From the NCBI RefSeq assembly GCF_000382065.1, contig NZ_KB907499.1, forward strand, positions 630,592-694,591: 64,000 nucleotides of DNA, written 5' to 3'. The position numbers and the translations under genes are program-made. Positions 42,001 to 51,369 of the stretch are shown here, piece by piece. The notes beneath the pieces were generated by a model. It saw nothing but the letters and a program-made list of their open reading frames with translations, made no database searches and was not told the origin of the DNA. Numbering within the stretch: the first letter of the stretch is position 1; each line of letters starts with the position of its first letter. Source of the DNA: Stenotrophomonas hibiscicola ATCC 19867 (GTDB taxonomy: Bacteria; Pseudomonadota; Gammaproteobacteria; Xanthomonadales; Xanthomonadaceae).

Positions 42001-45000
42001 CAGATCGTCGGCCATGGTCAGATCAGCGTCGTCGACGGTCTCGATCGTGGGCGCGGCAGCTGCGTCGGCCCCTTCGACAACAGGCGCACTCTCCACCGGC
42101 TGGATCGATTCAATCGCGCCGGTGTACGCCACTGCGGGTTCATCTTCTCCCTGCACCGACGGCCAGCCGGCATCGAAGTAACGCGAAAGATCGTCGCTGG
42201 CGGTCAACTCGCCGACTTCCAGGCCGCTGTCGGCGGCGACGTCCGGCGTCCTGAGATCGGGCGCAGATGGAACCGGTTCCAGCGCATCTTCGGCAAGCGG
42301 CTCGGCAATGAGATCAGGAGCCGCATCGGAAGCAACGGGCATGCTGGTTTCGCCCAGCGCGTCCAGGCCGGCCAGCGGCGCTTCGGCTTCGGATGCCTGC
42401 TCGACATCTGGCGCCGGTTCGGTGCCCTCTTCATCCTCGTCTTCCGACGCGAACAGCGGCCAGCGCGCTTCCGGCAGCTCGCCAGCCAATGCCTGCAGCC
42501 GCTGCACCAGCGCATCCTGCGGCGCAATGCGCGGGTGTTCGGCCTGCAGCGCCTCCATGGTCGCGGTGATCGCCTGCGCAGCTGCGTCCAGCGCGGCGAC
42601 ACCCTCGTCGCCAGGTACCACATCGGCGGCCAGAGCCCGCTTGATGTAGGACTCGGCGCCGCCGGTAACGGCGGTGATTTCCGGCACTTCGGTCATCGCG
42701 AAGGCGCCGTTCATGGTGTGAACCGCACGCAGCAGTGCGTCGCTGACCGGCTGCGGTGCCTGCTGTGCCGAGCGCAGCCACTCCTGCAGGGTCGCCTGGT
42801 GGACTTCGACCTCGGCCTCGAGGATCTCGCGCAGCACGCTGTCGATGTTGGCCGGGGTCCCGGCGTCTTCGGCCACCGCCGAGGCATCGGCCTGCGCCGA
42901 CGCAGCGGCCTCGGCGTCCAGCAGGCGGCTGATTTCGTCTTCGCCTTCGGACTCGGCCAGTGTCGCTGCCGGTGCGGCCGCAGCCGGCAACGGCACATAG
43001 AAGGTCTCCTCGCCGGCGCCGACCCGATCGGCGATGGCCTGCATTGCCTGCAGGTCCACGCTGATGCGCTGGCCATGGCGCAGCGCGGCATTCAACTGCG
43101 GCAGTGCGGCGTGCGCATTGTCGACCATTGCCAGCACGGCCGGCGTGGCCGGCCGGCTGCCATCAAGCACGCGGTTGAGCATGCCCTCGATCTTCCAGGC
43201 GAACTCCCCCAAGGTGCGCGCGCCGACCAGTCGGCCACTGCCCTTGAGGGTGTGGAAGATGCGGCGGATCGGCCGCAGCCGGTCCATGTTGTCCAGCTGC
43301 GTGCGCCATGCCGGCAGCAGCGTGCCAAGGTTGGCCAGTTCGTCGTCGAACTCTTCCAGGAACACCTCGCGGATGTCCTCGTCGATGTTCTCGGCATCGT
43401 CGTCGAAGCCGGCCTCGAAGCCGGCCTCGGTCCCAGCCACGACCGGGATGTCCGCAGCGGGCGGAGCCGCCATGGCCTGCGGATTGAAGTCGGCCGCCGC
43501 GGCGCTCAGCTCGGCAAAGAACTGTGCGTCGGCTTCGCTGAAATCGATCGGTGCGATGGTGTCGATATCAATCACCGACACCGCCGGTGCCGGTGCATCG
43601 GAGGCCGGCGTCAGCACCTCGGCCATCGGCGCGGCCGCGTGCTCCGGCACATCCGCCGCAACGGCGTCGACTTCGGCAACCACGGGGCTTTCGTCCAACG
43701 GCTGGGGCCTGGCGTCATCGACGGTCTCCAGCGACGGATGCAGTCCGGCGTCGTCGTCCAGCGACAGCGTCTCCATGGCGTGCAGCGACAGCACGTCGTC
43801 GGCGTTATCCAGCGCATCGGCGTAGAAACGGAACACCACGTCGTCACGGGCAGCAACCACATCGTGCTCGGCAGCCACCGGGTCGAACACCGGCGCTGCA
43901 AAGCCAGTGGTGTCAAAGGGTACCGACGCGTCGACGTCGTGCTCGACATCCGCCACTGCCACGTCAGCCGATACCGGTGGTGTCGCCTCCGACAGCGTCC
44001 ATTGCGGCACCGATTCCATTCCGGTTTCGGCGCGTTCGAAGCTGACCGGATTGAAACTGGCGAAGGTCGGGCTGCGTTCGTCTTCGGCACTCGCGGCCGG
44101 ATCGGCGTCCGGATGGAACGGCGCGAGATCCCACTGCGGCACCTCGGGCGCAGGCGCGCTGGAGGCGGCGAAGACCAGCGCCGCCTCGCGGTCGTCATGC
44201 AGCGACAGCGGTGTGGATGCAAGGTTCCCCAGCGCACCGAACATCAGGCGGTTGTCCAGCACCTCCGGTGCAGGCGTGGCCGGTGGTGGATCAAAGGTGA
44301 AGTCCGGCAAGGGCACCGGCACAGTGCCGGCGGCGGGCGCGGCTGGCTGAACCTGAATCTCGATGCGCTCCGGCTGCAAAGGCTCGGCCTGCAGCGCGAC
44401 CGGCTCCCGGTCCACCAGCAGCGATGCGAACGGAACCGGCGCGGCGGCAACCGGTTCCACCGCGTTGCGGTCCGGCAACGGCCAATAGCGCAGCGCTTCA
44501 AGGCTGCTGCGGGTGATGTCGAGGATGTCCTCGCGGCCCGGACGGCGGTCGCGCAGGGCTTCGAGGTAGTACTCCAGGCTGGCCATGGCATCGGCCAGGG
44601 TGTCCAGCTGGCGGCCACTGGGCACGCGCTGGCGACCGATCAGCTCGGCCTCGATGTACTGCTGTACGCCACGCAGGTAGTCTGCGGCGGTGCCCAGATC
44701 GAGCATGCGCAGCGCACCGGATACATCACCCAGCAGGCGCGGCACATCCTGCAGCTCGGCATGGTTCCAGCTGGTTTCGATGAACGCGACGAAATGCTCG
44801 CGGGCGGCGGCGAAGTTGGCGATGGCTTCATGCGCCAGCACCTCCACCGTGCGGCGGTTCTCAACCGCGCTCGGATCGTCCTCGCCACTGCCGCCAGCGC
44901 CCAGATGGGCGACCTGGTCGTCCAGCGAGGCGTCCACGTAGAGCAGTGCCCCGGCGATATCCAGCAGCAGGTTCTCATCGATCTGCTGGCGCCCTTCCAC

Positions 45001-45714
45001 CACCCCACGCAGTGCGTCACGCTGCTGCACGACCACGCTGCGGGCCACGCCCAGGCCCATCATGCCCAGCGTATCGGCCACCGCCCCGAGCTCGTTGGCC
45101 TGGGTCTGCAGCTGTTCCGGAGCACCGCCGGTGCGCAGGTGCAGGTCCAGCGCATCCTTGATGCGCAGCAGTTCTTCCTTCACCGCACTGCCGACCGTGT
45201 CCAGCAACTCGCGGTTGCGTCCGCTCAGGCTGCCGCGGGCATGGTCCAGCTCGGCCTCGGTGGCGGTGACGCTGTCCGGTGCGAATGCCAGCAGCACGCT
45301 GTCATGCACGCCTTCTTCGCCACGCGCGGCACGGATCTCGTTGAGCAGCGGCATCAGCACGATCGGGATGTCGCGGTGGCCGTTCTGCAGGCGCTCCAGG
45401 TAGTCGGGCAGCAGCACACTGCCACGCATCAGGGTCGCGCAGGCTTCATCACGGTCGGCCACGCCGTCGGCCCCGATGGCATTGGCCAGTTGTTCCAGTT
45501 CCTCGGCCACCATCGCCGGTGCATACAGCTCGACCATGCGCAGGGTGCCCTGCACCTGGTGCAGGTAGCCGGCGCAGATGCGCATGCGGCTGGCATCGCT
45601 CGGGTCTTCGGCGTAGTACTCGACCTCGTTGCGCACCTGGCGCAGGGTCTCGTCCAGCTCGGGCTTGACCCAGCCCAGCGCTGCGTGGCTCATCGCATCG
45701 CGCAGACTGCTCAT
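39016..45714 (-). CDS. chpA: ChpA-type hybrid histidine kinase of the chemosensory pili system
   Basis: A 2232-residue CheA-like kinase that signals for type IV pili and twitching. From N to C: degenerate Hpt-like regions (for example LHQVQGTLRMVEL), a long acidic Ala/Asp/Glu-rich linker, Hpt domains with FHTLKGSGR (near 818), VHTMNGAFAM (near 997) and LHTLKGGARM (near 1496), a dimerisation region, the ATPase domain with LEHMLRNSVAHGLE (near 1820) and DDGAGLD, a CheW-like domain (near 1970), and a receiver with LLDIEMPRMDGYE (Asp near 2156). P. aeruginosa ChpA has the same plan. It follows pilJ by 100 bases; no pilK lies between. Confidence 0.96.
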   Translation of the reverse strand: MSSLRDAMSHAALGWVKPELDETLRQVRNEVEYYAEDPSDASRMRICAGYLHQVQGTLRMVELYAPAMVAEELEQLANAIGADGVADRDEACATLMRGSVLLPDYLERLQNGHRDIPIVLMPLLNEIRAARGEEGVHDSVLLAFAPDSVTATEAELDHARGSLSGRNRELLDTVGSAVKEELLRIKDALDLHLRTGGAPEQLQTQANELGAVADTLGMMGLGVARSVVVQQRDALRGVVEGRQQIDENLLLDIAGALLYVDASLDDQVAHLGAGGSGEDDPSAVENRRTVEVLAHEAIANFAAAREHFVAFIETSWNHAELQDVPRLLGDVSGALRMLDLGTAADYLRGVQQYIEAELIGRQRVPSGRQLDTLADAMASLEYYLEALRDRRPGREDILDITRSSLEALRYWPLPDRNAVEPVAAAPVPFASLLVDREPVALQAEPLQPERIEIQVQPAAPAAGTVPVPLPDFTFDPPPATPAPEVLDNRLMFGALGNLASTPLSLHDDREAALVFAASSAPAPEVPQWDLAPFHPDADPAASAEDERSPTFASFNPVSFERAETGMESVPQWTLSEATPPVSADVAVADVEHDVDASVPFDTTGFAAPVFDPVAAEHDVVAARDDVVFRFYADALDNADDVLSLHAMETLSLDDDAGLHPSLETVDDARPQPLDESPVVAEVDAVAADVPEHAAAPMAEVLTPASDAPAPAVSVIDIDTIAPIDFSEADAQFFAELSAAAADFNPQAMAAPPAADIPVVAGTEAGFEAGFDDDAENIDEDIREVFLEEFDDELANLGTLLPAWRTQLDNMDRLRPIRRIFHTLKGSGRLVGARTLGEFAWKIEGMLNRVLDGSRPATPAVLAMVDNAHAALPQLNAALRHGQRISVDLQAMQAIADRVGAGEETFYVPLPAAAAPAATLAESEGEDEISRLLDAEAAASAQADASAVAEDAGTPANIDSVLREILEAEVEVHQATLQEWLRSAQQAPQPVSDALLRAVHTMNGAFAMTEVPEITAVTGGAESYIKRALAADVVPGDEGVAALDAAAQAITATMEALQAEHPRIAPQDALVQRLQALAGELPEARWPLFASEDEDEEGTEPAPDVEQASEAEAPLAGLDALGETSMPVASDAAPDLIAEPLAEDALEPVPSAPDLRTPDVAADSGLEVGELTASDDLSRYFDAGWPSVQGEDEPAVAYTGAIESIQPVESAPVVEGADAAAAPTIETVDDADLTMADDLSPYLDASALPVDDRDAEELPVSAEVDAIDLNTSLSFDSGSGDDSVIDDAAALPLDSELSSLQDEMAVPGFAEPVTLAAALEAGLHVIEQERTLDDDGQWPVIGLQASELAPGEADAFAEDADVGGEAAVGEGESADQPSPATVIEAFSAEARVGSGAPVRFFEMEEAPGQGTINTGAGAEIAAADIEPPAPDVEQAPVAADAEDGANADALDFSVYDRELVDIFVEEGRDLLDHCDGLISELRDAPQDREVLAGLQRDLHTLKGGARMAGINAIGDLGHSIESLLEAVAAGRTEIERRDVQLLERGFDRLHQLLTRTGTHRVVEPALDLVEAFEVRTTTDVAAAATAARAASEAETVPAQAAATLTPIVDAPLSAPLPAEGTVDEDPLARPQQEQVRVRADLLDRLVNHAGEVAIYRSRLEQQLGAFRGAMGELERTNARLRDQLRRLDLETEAQIVARYQREQDQADQKFDPLELDRFSTLQQLSRALNESAADLGGLQGVLDDLSRQYDSLLQQQSRVSSELQDGLMRARMVPFDGLVPRLRRVVRQAGMDTGKQVHLTLEGTHGELDRNVLDRMVAPLEHMLRNSVAHGLEAPEQRRAAGKPEEGEIAIRLHREGSEIVLEVADDGAGLDREAIRRRAIDRGLLAADAQPNEQELDNLIFASGFTTADQVSQLAGRGVGMDVVRNEVRQLGGSVDIQSVRGQGVRFTLRLPQTLAVTQAVFVQIGETTFAVPVASVSGIGRLSRERFEAADSSYRYSGEDYPLYDLGSLVGQAPARADGQEQVPLLLVRAGDLRAAVAIDQVLGNREIVVKPVGLQIASVPGIYGATITGDGRVVVILDVAPLVRRFLANPTLPVLANAPRQERQVPLVMVVDDSLTMRKVTGRILERHNFEVSVARDGVEALERLEERVPDLMLLDIEMPRMDGYELATAMRADPRYRDVPIVMITSRSGDKHRQRAFEIGVQRYLGKPYQELDLMRNVYDLLGIARVRE

Positions 45715-45814
45715 GGACGCGCTCCGTTCGCCGCCGCGCGGTGGCCGTGCGAGTTCTGGCGTGGGGAATGGAAATGCTTCATCGACTGGTTCCTTGCTCG
45801 CCGCCCTGCCCGCG

Positions 45815-47851
45815 TCACGCCGGCAGCTTGAAGTCGGCCACCGAACGACGCAGGTCCGCCGCCAGCTGCGCGAGGTGGCCGATCGATTCGGCGGTCTGCC
45901 CGGCGCCCTGCGAGGTCTGGCCGGTGATCTGCCGGATCACGCCCATGGTGCGGGTGATGTCCGAGGCCGCAGCCGACTGCTGCTGGGCGGCGATGGAGAT
46001 GTTCTTGATGAGGGTGTTCAGTGCATTGGACACGCGCTCGATCTCGGTCAGCGCGGTGCCGGCATCCTCGGCCAGGCGTGCACCGGACACCACTTCGGCG
46101 GTGGTCTGTTCCATCGAGGTGACCGCTTCGTTGGTGTCGGCCTGAATCGCCTGCACCAGGTTCTCGATGCGTCGGGTCGCACCCGAGGTGCGTTCTGCCA
46201 GGCGCTGCACTTCGTCGGCCACGACCGCGAAACCGCGGCCCGCTTCACCGGCCGACGCCGCCTGCACCGCTGCATTCAACGCCAGGATGTTGGTCTGCTC
46301 GGAAATGTCATTGATCAGTTCCACGATCGAGCCGATTTCCTGCGACGACTCACCCAGGCGCTTGATGCGCTTGGAGGTTTCCTGGATCTGGTCACGGATC
46401 TGGTCCATGCCCTGGATGGTCTCGCGCACCACGCCGGCACCTTCGGCGGCAATCACCACCGAGCGCTGTGCCACGTCGGCCGACTCGGCCGAGTTGCGCG
46501 ACACCTGTTCGATGCTTGCCGCGATTTCGCCGATGCGGTCCGACGCCGAGGTGATCTGGTTGGCCTGGTGGCCGGCCGCCTCTGCCAGCTGCATGGCGGT
46601 GGCCTGGGTCTCCTGGGTGGACAGCGCGACCTTGGCCGAGGTGTCATTGATGGTGGTCACCAGGTGGCGCAGCTCGTCGACGGCGTAGTTGATCGCGTCG
46701 GCGATGGCACCGGTCATGTCCTCGGTCACCGAGGCCTTCACCGTCAGGTCGCCCTCACCCAGCGAGGAGATTTCGTCCAGCAGCCGCATGATCGCCTGCT
46801 GGTTGCGGCTGTTGAATTCCACCTGGGTCTGGTAGCGCAGTTCCTGCTCGCGCGAGCGGCTGCGCACGTTGGTGGAAACGAAGCCGATGATCGCGATCAG
46901 CGACAGCGCACCGGAGACCACACCGATCCAGAAGTTCGGGAACAGGCGGGTGTCGGACACCGAGCCGAACGAGGAGAACGCGTCGAACAGCTTGCGGCTG
47001 TCATCCAGCATGTGGGCCGAACCCTGGCCCAGCGCGGTGGCGGCGGACTGCGCCGCGAACAGCTGGCGCGAGCTGGCCAGGATCGCGTCAGCGTCCTGCT
47101 TCATCGCTTCCCACTTCTGCTGCGACTGTTCCAGCGCGGCCACGGCAGCGGCACCGCGCACGGCGGTGATGCCCAGTTCCTCGTTGCCATTGCGCAGGCC
47201 GTCGAGCACCTGCGAGAACACGGTGATGTCACGCGCCAGCGCATCGCCGGCCGTAGCAGCGCCGCTGCCACCGGCGCGCATTTCGGTTACGCGGCGGGCC
47301 ATGGAGCCGGCCACCACGACCTGCTGCAGTGCGCTGTACACCTGCGACGAGGGCGCGCCGGCAGCGGACATCGCACGCACCAGCTCGTTCAGCTGGGCCT
47401 GCAGCCCCGGCACGGCGCCGGTGAAGTTGTTGGCGTTGCCGGCCAGGGCCAGCACCGCCGGTTCACTGGCCACCAGCTGCCCGGCCTGCTTGCCCAGCGG
47501 CGCCCAGGTCTCGCCCAGCGTGGCGATCGCACCGGACACGCCCGGCTCCTTGCCATAGCGGCCCTGCAGGGTCGACACATTCTGTTCGATCGCGTTGCGG
47601 GTGGCCTTGAAGGCAGTGAACGCCTGCGCGTTGCCGCCCACCGCGTCACGGCCCTGGTTGGCCAGCTGCTGCGACAGCACCTGCAGGTCGGCCGCCTTGG
47701 AACCGGCATCGGCCAGGCGACTGCCCTGCCAGGTAGCGACGCCGGTGTTGACGCCGAACAGGATCATCGATGCCAGCAGCAGGAACAGCCAGAGGTTGCT
47801 GCCGCCCAGCCGCAGCTTGCCGGTCTTGGTGGCGTCCGAAGCAGTACTCAT
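45815..47851 (-). CDS. pilJ: Twitching motility chemoreceptor PilJ
   Basis: A 678-residue methyl-accepting chemotaxis protein. It has an N-terminal membrane helix (residues 20-42), a periplasmic PilJ sensor region up to about 310, a second membrane helix ([19 protein letters not shown]), a HAMP-like segment and a cytoplasmic coiled coil. The tip [20 protein letters not shown] is the kinase-contact motif. In P. aeruginosa PilJ senses surface contact or pilus retraction and drives ChpA. It is followed directly by chpA. Confidence 0.95.
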   Translation of the reverse strand: MSTASDATKTGKLRLGGSNLWLFLLLASMILFGVNTGVATWQGSRLADAGSKAADLQVLSQQLANQGRDAVGGNAQAFTAFKATRNAIEQNVSTLQGRYGKEPGVSGAIATLGETWAPLGKQAGQLVASEPAVLALAGNANNFTGAVPGLQAQLNELVRAMSAAGAPSSQVYSALQQVVVAGSMARRVTEMRAGGSGAATAGDALARDITVFSQVLDGLRNGNEELGITAVRGAAAVAALEQSQQKWEAMKQDADAILASSRQLFAAQSAATALGQGSAHMLDDSRKLFDAFSSFGSVSDTRLFPNFWIGVVSGALSLIAIIGFVSTNVRSRSREQELRYQTQVEFNSRNQQAIMRLLDEISSLGEGDLTVKASVTEDMTGAIADAINYAVDELRHLVTTINDTSAKVALSTQETQATAMQLAEAAGHQANQITSASDRIGEIAASIEQVSRNSAESADVAQRSVVIAAEGAGVVRETIQGMDQIRDQIQETSKRIKRLGESSQEIGSIVELINDISEQTNILALNAAVQAASAGEAGRGFAVVADEVQRLAERTSGATRRIENLVQAIQADTNEAVTSMEQTTAEVVSGARLAEDAGTALTEIERVSNALNTLIKNISIAAQQQSAAASDITRTMGVIRQITGQTSQGAGQTAESIGHLAQLAADLRRSVADFKLPA

Positions 47852-47892
47852 CGTTCAACCTCGATCTTCAATGCAGGGGGCGATGCCTGGCC

Positions 47893-48423
47893 TCAGGCCG
47901 CGGCTTGCCGGAATTCAGGGGTGCGCGACAGCAGCGAAAGCGAGAATACGCCCCAGTCGTGGCCGTCGGCATGGAAGGCGCGATCGACGAAATGGCCGTA
48001 GCGCCCTTCGGCCAGCATGCCGGCCTCGATCTGCTGGTCCAGTTCGAAGCTGCGCTGGCCGAACAGTTCATCGATGGTCAGTGCGACGTCGCCACCGGCC
48101 TGGCGCATGATCAGCACGCGCTGGCCTTCCTGCTGCACGGTACGCACGCCTTCCAGGAAGTACTTCAGGTCGACCACCGGGAACAGGTTGCCGCGCAGAT
48201 TGCCCACGCCGAGCAGCCAGGGCTGCGCGCATGGCACCGGGGTCACCGGCGGCATCGGCACGATCTCCACCACTTCGCGGAAATCGGAAACCAGCCGGCG
48301 CTGGCCGACGCGGTAGCCCACGCCACGCCAGAGGTCCTGGGCGAACTGCCGTTCGGGCAGCTGCACCGCGTGGGCCAGGCTGCGGCGTTCATAGGCTTCG
48401 AGGATGTCGAAAGGCGAGCGCAT
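47893..48423 (-). CDS. pilI: CheW-type adaptor PilI
   Basis: A 176-residue CheW-domain protein that links PilJ to ChpA. RSPFDILEAYERRSLAHA at the start is characteristic of PilI. GVGNLRGNLFPVVDLKYFLEG and DELFGQRSFELDQQ follow. The stop is 42 bases before pilJ, and the start ATG shares one base with the pilH stop codon, so the genes are coupled. Confidence 0.94.
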   Translation of the reverse strand: MRSPFDILEAYERRSLAHAVQLPERQFAQDLWRGVGYRVGQRRLVSDFREVVEIVPMPPVTPVPCAQPWLLGVGNLRGNLFPVVDLKYFLEGVRTVQQEGQRVLIMRQAGGDVALTIDELFGQRSFELDQQIEAGMLAEGRYGHFVDRAFHADGHDWGVFSLSLLSRTPEFRQAAA

Positions 48424-48785
48424 CAGGCCACCAGTTCGTTGATCCGCGCGATCAGTTCATCCTCGCGCGGCGGCTTGACGATGTAATCGGCCGCGCCCTG
48501 GCGCAGGCCCCAGGCCTTGTCGGTTTCCATCGCCTTGGTGCTGACGATGATCACCGGGATGTGCTTGATCGCTGCGTCACGGGCCATCGCGCGGGTGGCC
48601 TGGAAGCCGCTCATGCCGGGCAGGACCACGTCCATCAGCACCAGTTGCGGCACCTGGTCGCGGACCAGCTGCAGTCCATCCTCGGCGTTGTCCGCTTCCA
48701 GCACCTCGTGGCCGGCACGGCGCAGCCACTGGGTGAACACCGCGCGGTCGGTCGGTGAATCCTCGATCAGAACGATACGAGCCAT
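48423..48785 (-). CDS. pilH: Twitching motility response regulator PilH
   Basis: A 120-residue stand-alone receiver domain. The phosphoacceptor is Asp52 in LVLMDVVLPGMSG, the acidic pair is in LIEDSPTDR, and the conserved Lys lies in YIVKPPRE. In P. aeruginosa PilH favours pilus retraction or acts as a phosphate sink. It starts 18 bases after pilG. Confidence 0.95.
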   Translation of the reverse strand: MARIVLIEDSPTDRAVFTQWLRRAGHEVLEADNAEDGLQLVRDQVPQLVLMDVVLPGMSGFQATRAMARDAAIKHIPVIIVSTKAMETDKAWGLRQGAADYIVKPPREDELIARINELVA

Positions 48786-48803
48786 TGTGCCTTTCCCCCC
48801 TGG

Positions 48804-49205
48804 TCAGGCGTTGACGTATGTGCGGATGGCACCCAGCAGTTCTTCACGCGTGAATGGCTTGGTCAGGTATTGCTCCGAGCCGACGATGCGTCCCCGCGCC
48901 TTGTCGAACAGGCCATCCTTGGACGAGAGCATGATGACCGGGGTCGCCTTGAACAGCTGGTTGCCCTTGATCAGCGCACAGGTCTGGTACCCGTCCAGGC
49001 GCGGCATCATGATGTCGACGAAGATGATCTGCGGTTGCTGGTCTGCGATCTTCGCAAGCGCTTCAAAGCCGTCGGTGGCGGTGACCACCTCGCAGCCTTC
49101 CCGCTTGAGCAGTGTTTCCGCAGTCCTGCGGATGGTCTTCGAATCATCGATGACCATCACCCGGAGTCCTGCGAGTTCCCCGCCCGCAGTCGTGTTTTCA
49201 GTCAT
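48804..49205 (-). CDS. pilG: Twitching motility response regulator PilG
   Basis: A 133-residue stand-alone receiver. Asp64 in IIFVDIMMPRLDGYQ is the phosphoacceptor, the acidic pair is Asp20-Asp21 (VIDDSKTIRR), and the Lys is in YLTKPFTRE. It is the first gene of the pil-chp operon and in P. aeruginosa promotes pilus extension and cAMP synthesis. Its probable promoter lies 55 bases upstream. Divergent from gshB. Confidence 0.96.
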   Translation of the reverse strand: MTENTTAGGELAGLRVMVIDDSKTIRRTAETLLKREGCEVVTATDGFEALAKIADQQPQIIFVDIMMPRLDGYQTCALIKGNQLFKATPVIMLSSKDGLFDKARGRIVGSEQYLTKPFTREELLGAIRTYVNA

Positions 49206-49260
49206 TGCCTATCCCCAAGCGCACGGCCCGATCTCTGGCGGGGGCCGCTACGAAAGCGTA

Positions 49261-49290
49261 TCTATATCGCACTTTCCGCGCCCGCTTCAA
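49261..49290 (-). promoter_or_regulatory. Probable promoter of the pilGHIJ-chp operon
   Basis: On the reverse strand, TTGAAG (49285-49290), an 18-base spacer and TATAGA (49261-49266). The implied leader is about 50 bases. Confidence 0.55.
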
Positions 49291-49445
49291 GGCCGGCCCA
49301 TGGCGCGGGGCATGGCAGCCTCCTGAACGTGACGGGTTTCGCAATGAGTGCGCGAGCGCCGGGCGGACGCTGCGTTGCAGTATGGCAGGGAGGCGCGCGA
49401 CCGGCGTTGCCGCTACCATCAACGCCTTGCCTGACAGGTGCGCCC

Positions 49446-50393
49446 ATGCCGTTGAACGTCATCGTGGTGATGGACCCCATCGCCCACATCAAGATCGCCA
49501 AGGACACCACCTTCGCCATGCTGCTGGAAGCCCAGCGCCGCGGCCATGCCCTGCACTATGTGCGCCCGGGCGGCCTGGCCCTGGAGGGTGGCGTGGCAGT
49601 GGCCCAGACCGCGCCGCTGCAGGTGCGCGACGACCCGGCTGGCTGGTATGAGCTGGGCGCATTCAGCCGTACCGAATTCGGCCCCGGCCAGATCGTGCTG
49701 ATGCGCAAGGATCCGCCGGTCGACGCCGAGTACATCTACGACACCCAGGTGCTGGACGTGGCTGCGGCCGCCGGTGCCTGCGTGGTCAACAATCCGCAGG
49801 GGCTGCGCGACTACAACGAGAAGCTGGCCGCGCTGCTGTTCCCGCAGTGCTGCCCGCCGACCCTGGTCAGCCGCGACGCCAAGGCCTTGAAGGCCTTCGC
49901 GCTGGAGCATGGCCAGGCCGTGCTGAAGCCGCTGGACGGCATGGGCGGCCGCTCGATCTTCCGCAGCGGCCAGGGCGATCCGAACCTGAACGTGATCCTG
50001 GAAACCCTGACCGACGGCGGCCGCAAACTGGCACTGGCCCAGAAGTTCATTCCCGACATCACGGCCGGCGACAAGCGCATCCTGCTGGTCGATGGCGAAC
50101 CGGTCGACTACTGCCTGGCGCGCATCCCGCAGGGCGACGAGTTCCGGGGCAACCTGGCTGCCGGTGGCCGCGGCGAAGGCCGTCCGCTGAGCGAGCGCGA
50201 CCGCTGGATCGCGGCCCAGGTCGGCCCGGAGATGAAGCGTCGCGGCATGCGCTTCGTCGGCCTGGACGTGATCGGCGATTACCTGACCGAGGTCAACGTG
50301 ACCAGCCCGACCTGTGTACGCGAACTGGACGCACAGTTCGGCCTGAACATCGCCGGCACCCTGTTCGACGCGCTTGAGGCCGGCCTGCGCTGA
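49446..50393 (+). CDS. gshB: Glutathione synthetase
   Basis: A 315-residue ATP-grasp enzyme that joins gamma-glutamylcysteine and glycine to glutathione. MDPIAHIKIAKDTTFAML at the start, VLMRKDPPVDAEYIYDTQ, LKPLDGMGGRSIF and VDYCLARIPQGDEFRGN are family blocks, with GLDVIGDYLTEVNVTSPT at the C-terminus. Full length. Its stop shares a base with the tonB start (TGATG), so tonB is coupled to it. Confidence 0.97.
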   Translation: MPLNVIVVMDPIAHIKIAKDTTFAMLLEAQRRGHALHYVRPGGLALEGGVAVAQTAPLQVRDDPAGWYELGAFSRTEFGPGQIVLMRKDPPVDAEYIYDTQVLDVAAAAGACVVNNPQGLRDYNEKLAALLFPQCCPPTLVSRDAKALKAFALEHGQAVLKPLDGMGGRSIFRSGQGDPNLNVILETLTDGGRKLALAQKFIPDITAGDKRILLVDGEPVDYCLARIPQGDEFRGNLAAGGRGEGRPLSERDRWIAAQVGPEMKRRGMRFVGLDVIGDYLTEVNVTSPTCVRELDAQFGLNIAGTLFDALEAGLR

Positions 50394-51277
50394 TGGCAAC
50401 CGCACCTGCCGTCCTGCCCCCGCCACCACGCGAAGCGCAACGGCTGGGGGCGACCATCGCGCTGTCGGTGCTGGTTCACGCGCTGCTGATCCTGGGCGTG
50501 GGCTTCGCCGTGAAAGGCGATGCACCGCTGGTGCCCACGCTGGAAGTGATCTTCAGCCAGACCCGCACCGCGCTGACGCCGAAGCAGGCCGATTTTCTTG
50601 CCGCAGCCAACCAGGATGGCGGTGGCGAACACGACCGCGCACAGCGTCCGCGCGACAACCAGGCCGGCATCGTGCCGCAGGCGCAGCCCGGTTTGAGCCC
50701 GGTCCCACAGCAGCAGCAATCGGCCGCGCCGATCCCGCCGCCACAGGCACGGGTGGTCAGCAGCCGCAATGGCGAAGAGGCGGTCGCGCAGGCCCAGTCC
50801 CGCACCACGCCGGATCAGCCCGAACCGGACGCCCCGCTGAGTGCGCGCGAACAGCGCGATGTGGAAATGGCCCGACTGGCCGCAGAAGTGCATCTGCGCT
50901 CGGCGCAGTACGCCAAGCGCCCGAACCGCAAGTTCGTGTCGGCCAGCACGCGCGAGTATGCCTATGCCAATTACCTGCGGGCCTGGGTTGACCGCGCCGA
51001 GCGCGTGGGCAACCTGAATTACCCGGACGAGGCCCGGCAGCGCCGGCTGGGCGGCCAGGTGGTGATCAGCGTGGGCGTGCGCCGCGATGGCAGCGTGGAG
51101 AGCAGCCGGATCCTGCGGTCGAGCGGAACGCCACTGCTGGATGAGGCGGCACTGCGGGTGGTGAAGCTGGCGCAGCCGTTCCCGCCGTTGCCGAGGACCG
51201 AGGATGAGATCGACATCCTGCAGGTCACCCGCACGTGGGTATTCCTGCCGGGTGGCACCCTGCACGACGATCGGTAG
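50393..51277 (+). CDS. tonB: Energy transducer TonB (TonB3-like)
   Basis: A 294-residue protein with one N-terminal membrane helix (about 21-41), a Pro/Gln-rich periplasmic spacer and a C-terminal TonB domain (NLNYPDEARQRRLGGQVVIS, ILRSSGTPLLDEAALRVV, TRTWVFLPGG). It passes proton-motive energy to outer-membrane receptors. The order gshB-tonB divergent from pilG matches P. aeruginosa gshB-tonB3-pilG, where TonB3 is needed for twitching, so this one may serve pili rather than iron uptake. A perfect 8-bp stem-loop (51288-51306) follows. Confidence 0.92.
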   Translation: MATAPAVLPPPPREAQRLGATIALSVLVHALLILGVGFAVKGDAPLVPTLEVIFSQTRTALTPKQADFLAAANQDGGGEHDRAQRPRDNQAGIVPQAQPGLSPVPQQQQSAAPIPPPQARVVSSRNGEEAVAQAQSRTTPDQPEPDAPLSAREQRDVEMARLAAEVHLRSAQYAKRPNRKFVSASTREYAYANYLRAWVDRAERVGNLNYPDEARQRRLGGQVVISVGVRRDGSVESSRILRSSGTPLLDEAALRVVKLAQPFPPLPRTEDEIDILQVTRTWVFLPGGTLHDDR

Positions 51278-51287
51278 GGTTCTGGTG

Positions 51288-51306
51288 CCCGGGCCTGCGG
51301 CCCGGG
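51288..51306 (+). terminator. Stem-loop after tonB
   Basis: CCCGGGCC-TGC-GGCCCGGG, a perfect 8-bp stem starting 10 bases after the stop. No T-run. Confidence 0.55.
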
Positions 51307-51369
51307 ACCCGCAGAGGCAACGGCCACAGCCGAAGCAACAGCAGAAGCGGCGGCGGGGATGCTGGACCT

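Noticed and set aside
40156..45831. An 1891-codon open frame on the plus strand opposite chpA
   Set aside because: It is a mirror of the high-GC chpA gene; its translation is His/Arg/Gly-rich without any domain, while the minus strand shows clear kinase motifs.
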